DNA of 12,361 nt from CAZGYE01 sp964530165. Its GTDB lineage: Bacteria; Planctomycetota; Planctomycetia; Planctomycetales; Planctomycetaceae. The notes below the pieces were generated by a model that saw only the letters and a list, made by a program, of their open reading frames with translations, was not told the DNA's origin and did no database searches. The stretch covers positions 1 to 12,361 of the forward strand of contig CAZGYE010000179.1 of the NCBI GenBank assembly GCA_964530165.1. Reading direction: 5' to 3'. The translations under genes and the position numbers were made by a program. Positions 6,563 to 11,857 of this stretch are shown here, in pieces (position 1 is the stretch's first letter; the number at the start of each line of letters is the position of its first letter).

Positions 6563-7481
6563 ACTCCGCGTACCGTACCGGATTCCAATCCCGCGCCAGC
6601 TCACACAGCGTGGCCAGCGTTTCGCGATTGTCGCTGCAAGCCACAATGCCCGGCAGACGCAGCATGTCGGCCCGGTCGTCATTCCACGTTTCGCGAAAGT
6701 GAACCGGCTCGCCGTTGTGGACCCACAGGCCCTCGCCGCCCAAAATGCGAGCTAAGTGCAAAGAAACCGGAAAATCGTACACGTTGGGTGTGTGAATCAG
6801 CGACCCGGTGAAATCACCGCGAGCCTGCAATTCATAAATGCTCCCCGGCATGTCGTCCGAGACGACCCCCTCCAGCCCGGCAGCCGTGATGAGCCGAGCC
6901 TTGACGGGATCGTCGGCTTGAAATCCGATGACGTAGACCTTCTTCGAATCAGGTCTTGTGGCCGGGTCGACCGGCGCGAGCGATCTCAGCGCCTCGGCGG
7001 CCGGCCGGCTCAGATCGTCCGGACCGCAGACGATTCGGCCATCGACCGCTTCCACCCACGTGCCGTGCTCGGCCGATTCGGGAAGATACACGAGCGAGTA
7101 ATGCGTCGTCTCGGTCGAACGCAAATGCAGCATCACCGAGTAACCGTTGCCGGTCTTGTCGCGGTACTGTTTGGTGCAGTCGATGGGATCCAGCGAAATT
7201 GTGTACTGGCTCTCCGCAGCGAAGCGGGCCAGGTCGCCGGTCGACTCTTCCGCCTCGATGCAGCACTGACGAAAGAGTGAGTCCGTGTCGCGGAGAGCTG
7301 CCACCAGCAGTTCCTGAACCGTCAGATCGGCCAGCGTGAGCGCGTCGGTGTTGGGACTGCCCGACGACTTCCCCCCCACACTGATGTCGAAGTTCCGCAG
7401 CCGGCGGGCGATGGCTCCCCCCCAACGCAACGCCGCCGGCAACTGTTCTGACAAAGCATCGGTCAGCGACTGCAAATCCAT
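6561..7481 (-). CDS. Inositol-monophosphatase/CysQ superfamily protein, atypical active site
   Basis: A 306-residue member of the metal-dependent phosphatase superfamily that includes inositol monophosphatase and CysQ (3'-phosphoadenosine 5'-phosphate phosphatase). The metal-binding motifs are visible: EAEES (76-80), ISLDPIDCTKQY (95-106) corresponding to the usual DPIDGT, and the C-terminal NVYDFPVSLHLARILGG (233-249) corresponding to WDxAAG...EAGG. Two departures stand out: cysteine replaces glycine in DPIDGT, and the tryptophan of the WD motif is replaced by tyrosine, though the acidic residues remain. It is probably a cytoplasmic phosphatase; the substrate is unknown, and CysQ-like nucleotidase activity is one option. 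I prefer ATG 7481, which has a G-rich Shine-Dalgarno candidate about 11 bases upstream; ATG 7493 would add four residues (MNCI). It is a single-gene unit ending directly at the heptad repeats. Confidence 0.85.
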   Translation of the reverse strand: MDLQSLTDALSEQLPAALRWGGAIARRLRNFDISVGGKSSGSPNTDALTLADLTVQELLVAALRDTDSLFRQCCIEAEESTGDLARFAAESQYTISLDPIDCTKQYRDKTGNGYSVMLHLRSTETTHYSLVYLPESAEHGTWVEAVDGRIVCGPDDLSRPAAEALRSLAPVDPATRPDSKKVYVIGFQADDPVKARLITAAGLEGVVSDDMPGSIYELQARGDFTGSLIHTPNVYDFPVSLHLARILGGEGLWVHNGEPVHFRETWNDDRADMLRLPGIVACSDNRETLATLCELARDWNPVRYAE

Positions 7482-7856
7482 GATGCAATTCATCCCCCGG
7501 TTTCGCCGATTAAACTGCCAACGGAGTCAACTTGCAACCTCGCGTCAACATACCGGCTCGAAAACCGGGGATGAAAAATAGGCAATCCGCCCTGAGCAGT
7601 TGGACGCGTAAAACACATCTCAATGTGAATATGTATTGCTGGGTGTATTTGACACACAGCATTCTTTTCCAATTCCAATTGACTGACCCGCCTGACTGTG
7701 ATCTACTGAGATCAGCGCCTGACTGTTTCAAAGCGTCATGTTCTGATTTCGCGTTTTCTGTCTTCACATCTACCGACGCCCGTCGCAACCGGACGATCAG
7801 CGGTGCATCTACTTGGCCGTTTCCCGTTAGAAGTACTTCGACAGGAGGCAGAAGTC
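7482..7856. other. Divergent intergenic region with operator-like array
   Basis: About 375 bases without a gene, visibly richer in A+T than the flanking genes, as expected of a shared promoter region. It contains TTGACA at 7649-7654 (plus strand) without a good -10 box at standard spacing, the operator-like array at 7680-7726, and an imperfect inverted repeat (CATCCCCCGGTTTCG at 7491-7505, CGAAAACCGGGGATG at 7559-7573). Short open frames here show no protein-like features. Confidence 0.5.
7680..7726 (+). promoter_or_regulatory. Operator-like array upstream of the small membrane protein gene
   Basis: An 11-base direct repeat, CGCCTGACTGT, occurs at 7689-7699 and 7716-7726. Between the two copies lies the dyad GATCT-ACTG-AGATC (7700-7713). 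A third TGACTG is at 7680-7685. The arrangement resembles a binding site for a dimeric regulator. It is about 130 bases upstream of the small gene and 200 bases upstream of the divergent phosphatase gene, so either could be the target. Confidence 0.35.
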
Positions 7857-8054
7857 ATGATTGCATGGAACGACGTACAAAGAAGTGCGGCACTCGTGAC
7901 GGAGCATCTTGTGGCCGTCATCGTGGGCTTCATGCTGATGGCCGCCGGACTTGGCATGGGAGTGACCATTGTGCTGCTGCCCGTGGGAATCCCGGTCGGG
8001 ATTCTTGGGCTGCTCGCGTTCGTTTGGGGCCTCCTCGCCTGGGACAGCCAGTAA
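7857..8054 (+). CDS. Small two-helix membrane protein, function unknown
   Basis: A 65-residue protein starting MIAWNDVQRSAALV. The ATG at 7857 has an excellent AGGAGG eight bases upstream, stronger than that of most genes here, which argues that it is translated. After a short hydrophilic N-terminus, residues from about 19 to 61 are almost wholly hydrophobic and form two probable helices (VAVIVGFMLMAAGLGMGV and IPVGILGLLAFVWGLLAW) joined by a turn containing LLPVGIP. The protein ends AWDSQ. The glycine- and proline-containing turn between the helices suggests a tight hairpin in the inner membrane. I do not recognise a named family. It is a single-gene unit with its own upstream region, converging on the ATP-grasp gene. 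Confidence 0.75.
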   Translation: MIAWNDVQRSAALVTEHLVAVIVGFMLMAAGLGMGVTIVLLPVGIPVGILGLLAFVWGLLAWDSQ

Positions 8055-8077
8055 CAGCTCGCGTCGGTGGATTTCGC

Positions 8078-8114
8078 CGCCCCGCTTGCGGGGCGCGGCG
8101 GGCAAGCCCGCCGC
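8078..8114. terminator. Two adjacent perfect palindromes between convergent genes
   Basis: Palindrome one pairs CGCCCCGC (8078-8085) with GCGGGGCG (8088-8095) around TT. Palindrome two pairs GCGGCGGGC (8095-8103) with GCCCGCCGC (8106-8114) around AA. They sit midway between the ends of the small membrane protein gene and the minus-strand ATP-grasp gene, the usual place for a bidirectional terminator, but lack a T-tract. They may equally be dispersed REP-type repeats. Confidence 0.5.
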
Positions 8115-8144
8115 TGGCTAAATGACGCTCGAAACGATGGCTGC

Positions 8145-9020
8145 TCAACCGCGTTCCAAACTCTCAATGACCATCCGGGCCACGTCGCAGCCGGTCGCTT
8201 TCGCGAAGGCCCGCCATCCGGGGACCGCGTTGACCTCGATGACGTGACCGCGTCCCTGCCGATCGTAGAGCAGGTCGACGCCGGCCAGCCGCGTACCGAC
8301 GGCTTGGGCCGCCGAGAGCGCCCACTCGCTTTGGGCCTCGGAGAGCGTATATGCTTCCGCGCGCCCGCCCGTGGAGACGTTCGACCGAAAGTCACCATCG
8401 CAACAGTGCCGGCGAATGCCGCCGATGACGCGCCCGTCGAGCACCAGCGCTCGCAGGTCGAATCCCTCGTGTTCGACGTACGCTTGCACGTACAGGACCG
8501 CTTGGATCCGTTCCAGCGTGCGGAACGTGCGGAACGCCAGATCGGGATCGCTGAGGCGCACGATCCCACGGCCTTCCGACCCGAACAGCGGTTTCACCAC
8601 GACGTCGCCGCCGAGCTGCTCGAACGCCTGCATCGCGGCTTGGGAGTTCTCGCAGACTGCCGTTTGGGGAACCGTCAATCCTGCGGCGGCCAGTCTTGAC
8701 GTGGTGAGATACTTGTCGACTGCGCACTCGACGGCCTTCGGCGGGTTGACGACCGTGACACCGGCCGCCTCCAGCCGAGCCAGCGCGTCCATGCGGAAGA
8801 CGACCTGCTCCAGCGAACCGGGCGGCATGGTGCGGACGAGCAGCGCGTCGACCGCCGCCAGATCAACCTCGTCCGCGCTCAGCAGTGAAGACGACGCTCC
8901 GACGTGTCCAGTCAGCCGGTGGAAATCGAGCCGGGTACAGCGATGCCCGCGCTCGCCGGCGGCCCGTCGGAGGTCGTGCCAGTACCAACTGTTCGCGTTG
9001 CCCAAGACCGCAATGTGCAC
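8145..9020 (-). CDS. RimK-like ATP-grasp ligase, probably H4MPT cofactor glutamyl ligase
   Basis: A 291-residue ATP-grasp enzyme of the RimK type, which joins glutamate to a carboxyl group at the cost of ATP. Visible features are the lysine in AVDKYLT (K103), VVKPLFGSEGRG (141-152) with the second ATP-contacting lysine K143, FRSNVSTGG (211-219), GVDLLYD (247-253) and the metal-binding IEVNAVPGW (261-269; E262, N264). In Methylobacterium a RimK-like gene (orf7) lies in the H4MPT gene cluster near mch, and archaeal MptN adds glutamate to H4MPT, so a role in completing the C1 cofactor is the best inference; protein or coenzyme F420 glutamylation are alternatives. The start is GTG at 9020 with GAGG six bases upstream. 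It follows mch by 82 bases and probably shares its transcript. Confidence 0.88.
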   Translation of the reverse strand: MHIAVLGNANSWYWHDLRRAAGERGHRCTRLDFHRLTGHVGASSSLLSADEVDLAAVDALLVRTMPPGSLEQVVFRMDALARLEAAGVTVVNPPKAVECAVDKYLTTSRLAAAGLTVPQTAVCENSQAAMQAFEQLGGDVVVKPLFGSEGRGIVRLSDPDLAFRTFRTLERIQAVLYVQAYVEHEGFDLRALVLDGRVIGGIRRHCCDGDFRSNVSTGGRAEAYTLSEAQSEWALSAAQAVGTRLAGVDLLYDRQGRGHVIEVNAVPGWRAFAKATGCDVARMVIESLERG

Positions 9021-9102
9021 GGTCGTCCTCGTTGCGTCCAGTGAGATCGCAATCAGCGGGCTGACGCGCCCCGCTCGCCAATGCCGTCAGTCTCTTCACA
9101 CA

Positions 9103-10053
9103 TCAGAGGCCGAACGATTTCCGCAAGACGTCCGGGGCCGTTTCGCCGAACTTGTGGACACGGCCCGTATCGAGGTTCTGAAAAACGATCTCGGCCGGGC
9201 TGAACAGATTCGGGTCGATTCCGTAGAAGTCGCGGCCCGCGTCTTCGAAGATTTCGAGAAACGGTTTTCCAAAACACTCCGAAGCGACAGCCGGGACTTT
9301 CGGACCGATTTCCGCCAGCGAGTCATCGTCGCCATTGACCCAGAGGGTCACTCGGCTCCCATACAGAATGGCGTCGTTGGTTCGGCCGATTCCCGCCAGG
9401 TCGTCCGCAGCGACGGGGGAGAGCGGGGCGGTTCCGTAACCGCCGGCAATGCGAGCCACGTCGAAGTTCAGCTCGAACAGCTTATGCAAAGCTGTTTCAA
9501 CACTTCGGGCCACCACCTGCAGGTTGCCCGCCTGACTGGACGTCGGCGCGACCAGCAAGACCGTCATCCTCGGGGCGACTGCGGACTGCTCGGCGATGAG
9601 TTCAATCACCGCATCGTCCGGCAGCACACGGCTTTCGAGAACGCCAACTGTTTGCCGGGGGGTTTCTTTGTAATCCAGCTTGTCGAACAACTCTTCCCGA
9701 GCTGCGGCGGCCCGCATCGCTCCGCTGCCCATTGCGAAGAACTTCTCGACGCGAATCTGCCAACCGGCATACTGGCTGAGCAAACATGCCGCCACGGGGT
9801 GATCGGTGGTGACCAGCACGTGCGGCCAGCCGGTGCCGCCAATCTCGCCAGGCACGATGGAAACATCGCCGAAACCCGACATGCAAACCTTCGCCAGTTC
9901 CAACCCGGCCGTCAGACCTCCGGCAGCGTCGACGCCGAAGTCGAACACGCGACCGCCGCCGGGCAGCCGATGCACATCGATATCTAGCTCAGCCGCCCGG
10001 CCGCAAATCACCTCAACGAGTTCGAGCGCCCGCTGGTTCAGTTTATGGCTCAT
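9103..10053 (-). CDS. mch: Methenyltetrahydromethanopterin cyclohydrolase
   Basis: Mch hydrolyses 5,10-methenyl-H4MPT to formyl-H4MPT in the cofactor-bound route between formaldehyde and formate known from methanogens, methylotrophs and planctomycetes. The 316-residue length is normal. Family segments in order are FGVDAAGGLTAG (39-50), TDHPVAACLLSQYAGWQI (83-100), FAMGSGAMRA (106-115), RSVETALHK (183-191), GRTNDAILYG (223-232), and YGIDPNLFSPAEI (277-289). R183 and E186 align with residues proposed as catalytic in archaeal Mch. The ATG at 10053 overlaps the TAA of the upstream secreted-protein gene as TAATG, with GGAAGA just before it, so it is translationally coupled. The other pathway genes (fae, fhc, mtd) are not in the window; planctomycete C1 genes are often scattered. 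Confidence 0.97.
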   Translation of the reverse strand: MSHKLNQRALELVEVICGRAAELDIDVHRLPGGGRVFDFGVDAAGGLTAGLELAKVCMSGFGDVSIVPGEIGGTGWPHVLVTTDHPVAACLLSQYAGWQIRVEKFFAMGSGAMRAAAAREELFDKLDYKETPRQTVGVLESRVLPDDAVIELIAEQSAVAPRMTVLLVAPTSSQAGNLQVVARSVETALHKLFELNFDVARIAGGYGTAPLSPVAADDLAGIGRTNDAILYGSRVTLWVNGDDDSLAEIGPKVPAVASECFGKPFLEIFEDAGRDFYGIDPNLFSPAEIVFQNLDTGRVHKFGETAPDVLRKSFGL

Positions 10054-10733
10054 TATTCTTCCGACTGGCCGATTGCGACCAGCCGCAACGGGACTCGGAC
10101 TTTTTTCTTCTTCTCCGTGCCGTTGCCGACAAGATGCAGAATCCAGAAATCCTTGTCCTCGTCGTGAGTCAGGGATGCTTGCTTGGGCGGTTCCTTCGAC
10201 GGCGCCAGCAGTGAGAAGACGGCCGGGTGCGTGGTGTTGACGGCAGCGGCGCTCTTGTCGTTTAGCTGATCGAGGTCCTTGATGATCGCGGGATCTTCGT
10301 CGACCTTGGCCGAGATGGCCAACAGAAAATCGTACACGTCGCTGGTGCCGACGTGATCACCGTCTTCCGGCTGCACGGCGTAACGAAGCGTGTAGACGCC
10401 GGCGGCCATCTCTTGGCCACGAAAATCGGTGAACTCGGCTTTCTCAGCCACCCGGATCGCGCCGATGAGCTGGCCGGACGTAAATGGATACTTCACGTTC
10501 AAGGTCGGTTTGAAGCCAGGCTGAACAGCCAGCTCCTTGACGAGCCAAATCTCGCAGAGCGGGCCATCGGCTCCGACGACGCGATACCCGGCCGGATCCA
10601 GCAGGGCCGCAATTTCCTTCGAAACACCTTCCGGCGCCTTCGACGCCTTTTCCAGTTTGTGATCAGCTGTGGCGACGGAAAATAGGGCGGCAAAGAGTGT
10701 GACCGATACCAACGACATCAAGCGGACGTTCAT
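10053..10733 (-). CDS. Exported protein of unknown function, coupled to mch
   Basis: A 226-residue protein with a clear Sec signal peptide: basic N-terminus, hydrophobic run LMSLVSVTLFAALFSV, and a probable cleavage site after ATA (about residue 23). The mature part contains IAALLDPAGYRVVG (41-54), CEIWLVKEL (60-68), and GQEMAAGVYTLRYAVQPEDGD (about 105-125), which resembles the beta-rich dosing of DUF2911-like periplasmic domains, then a lysine- and acid-rich end (KKKKVRVPL). I cannot assign a function. The ATG at 10733 has GGAG seven bases upstream. It is the first gene of the transcript and its TAA overlaps the mch start, a tight link between an exported protein and a cytoplasmic C1 enzyme. 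It may be a cell-envelope partner of C1 metabolism or merely share the promoter. Confidence 0.85.
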   Translation of the reverse strand: MNVRLMSLVSVTLFAALFSVATADHKLEKASKAPEGVSKEIAALLDPAGYRVVGADGPLCEIWLVKELAVQPGFKPTLNVKYPFTSGQLIGAIRVAEKAEFTDFRGQEMAAGVYTLRYAVQPEDGDHVGTSDVYDFLLAISAKVDEDPAIIKDLDQLNDKSAAAVNTTHPAVFSLLAPSKEPPKQASLTHDEDKDFWILHLVGNGTEKKKKVRVPLRLVAIGQSEE

Positions 10734-10796
10734 ACGATATCTCCGGTGATTTCAAGAGCACGCTGACACAAGGCTCGCGCACGTTTCAACCGACTA

Positions 10797-10825
10797 TTTT
10801 TATTCTAAATCAGTCCAGGTGACAA
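10797..10825 (-). promoter_or_regulatory. Candidate sigma70-type promoter of the secreted protein-mch-ATP-grasp operon
   Basis: On the minus strand TTGTCA (10825-10820) and TAAAAA (10802-10797) are separated by 17 bases, matching -35 and -10 consensus at five and four of six positions. Transcription would start near 10790, giving a leader of about 57 bases before the ATG at 10733. It lies in the most A+T-rich part of the gap. Confidence 0.4.
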
Positions 10826-10834
10826 AACCACCTG
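10816..10834. promoter_or_regulatory. Dyad overlapping the candidate -35 box
   Basis: CAGGTG (10816-10821) and CACCTG (10829-10834) form a perfect six-base inverted repeat around a seven-base centre. The -35 hexamer (10820-10825) lies within the dyad, so a protein bound here could block or assist RNA polymerase at the mch operon promoter. Confidence 0.35.
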
Positions 10835-11102
10835 ATCGGCAACAAAAACACGAAATCGAACGCGATGGGTTCCGCGCTCGGCATTTCGTCACTGGCTTCC
10901 GAACACGCGCGCAGGGAAATGAGATAAGCACAACCCGATCAAGCGGTTGCAGATTCGTTGAGGTCGCTCCGTTTCACGAAATCTCTTCGCCGGCCTCGCA
11001 CGCTGGCGGCCAAACCGCTACGATGCGCGCTGAAGTCTCTTTTTGTTCGCGCGACTCCACCAAAGGGGATCGCTCACGTCACAGACAGAGAAAGGATGCA
11101 TC

Positions 11103-11639
11103 GTGGCCCAGAATCGCCGAGCAGAGGTCGACGCCGCCCTACAGGACGTCGACTTCGAGAAGAACGACTACCAGATCGAATTTGACACCTCGATGGGGAA
11201 GATGACGGCCGATCTCTACCCCGACGTGGCACCCGGGCATTGCCAAAACATCATCGGCTTGACGAAGATCGGTTTTTACGACGGCATCATCTTCCATCGG
11301 GTGATTCAGGGCTTTATGATCCAGTGCGGCTGTCCGCAGGGGACCGGCACCGGCGGACCCGGATACACCATCGACGCCGAGTTCAACGACCGGCCGCACG
11401 AGCCCGGCGTGCTCTCGATGGCCCGGACCAATGATCCGAACTCGGCCGGTTCGCAGTTCTTCGTCTGCGTGGGTCGTGTCCCTCACCTCGACAATCAGTA
11501 CACGGTCTTCGGCAAAACGGCCGACGATGCCAGCCGCGATGTCGCCATGCAGATCGGCAACGTGGAAACCGGCGCAAACGACAGACCGGTTGAGGACGTG
11601 ACGATTCGATCGGCGCGCGTCGTCGAAACGGCCAAATGA
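11103..11639 (+). CDS. Cyclophilin-type peptidyl-prolyl cis-trans isomerase, cytoplasmic
   Basis: This enzyme isomerises peptide bonds before proline to help proteins fold. The 178-residue protein has the cyclophilin core: FDTSMGKMTADLYPDVAPGH (27-46), FHRVIQGFMIQCG (64-76) with catalytic R66, F71, M72 and Q74, then QFFVCVG (118-124) and PHLDNQYTVFG (127-137). The cyclosporin-contacting tryptophan of human cyclophilin A is histidine here (H128), as in many bacterial forms. There is no signal peptide, so it acts in the cytoplasm. The start is GTG at 11103 with AAGG seven bases upstream. Residues 1-20 (AQNRRAEVDAAL...) are an extra N-terminal segment before the fold. It is a single gene, and its stop overlaps the octad repeat. 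Confidence 0.95.
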   Translation: MAQNRRAEVDAALQDVDFEKNDYQIEFDTSMGKMTADLYPDVAPGHCQNIIGLTKIGFYDGIIFHRVIQGFMIQCGCPQGTGTGGPGYTIDAEFNDRPHEPGVLSMARTNDPNSAGSQFFVCVGRVPHLDNQYTVFGKTADDASRDVAMQIGNVETGANDRPVEDVTIRSARVVETAK

Positions 11640-11670
11640 AAGGGGCAAAGGCACAAAGGGGCAAAGGGAC
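11639..11670 (+). repeat. Octad tandem repeat overlapping the cyclophilin stop codon
   Basis: Four in-register 8-base units: AAAGGGGC (11639-11646), AAAGGCAC (11647-11654), AAAGGGGC (11655-11662) and AAAGGGAC (11663-11670). The first base is the final A of the TGA stop codon. Its sequence differs from the heptad repeats, but its position relative to the stop codon is the same. Confidence 0.75.
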
Positions 11671-11671
11671 T

Positions 11672-11753
11672 CGGGTGCCACGGCCAGTGACCGCAGGGAG
11701 TCGGCCGTGACGAAGCATGCACGACTCGCAGGCTCGCTCTCGCGTGGCACCCG
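11672..11753. repeat. REP-like double dyad (copy 2)
   Basis: A perfect 11-base outer inverted repeat (CGGGTGCCACG at 11672-11682, CGTGGCACCCG at 11743-11753) encloses a hairpin pairing CACGGCC (11679-11685) with GGCCGTG (11703-11709). The loop includes GACCGCAGGGA (11689-11699), identical to the loop of the element at 3693-3767, while the arms differ. It lies between the cyclophilin gene and the next plus-strand gene and may terminate transcription or be a mobile or dispersed repeat. Confidence 0.7.
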
Positions 11754-11857
11754 GCCTGGGGTTTTCGTGGAGAGTTTTGCTGGCAGGAATCGGCTCGTCG
11801 GCGTATGCTGAAAGGAGACACTCGCAGGCCCGTCTCACGTGCAGCAGGAGACGCAAA

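Larger units (their letters stand above)
10734..11102. other. Divergent intergenic region between the mch operon and the cyclophilin gene
   Basis: About 370 bases hold the upstream signals of both operons. The left part has a short A+T-rich block (around 10795-10830) containing a candidate promoter for the leftward operon and a dyad overlapping it. The right part, upstream of the cyclophilin gene, shows only an imperfect inverted repeat (AGATTCGT near 10951 and ACGAAATCT near 10977) and no convincing promoter. No protein-like frame is seen. Confidence 0.5.

Noticed and set aside
8371..9987. 538-codon plus-strand open frame opposite mch and the ATP-grasp gene
   Set aside because: It is a shadow of two well-recognised minus-strand genes; its translation is serine/arginine/alanine-rich with no recognisable domain.
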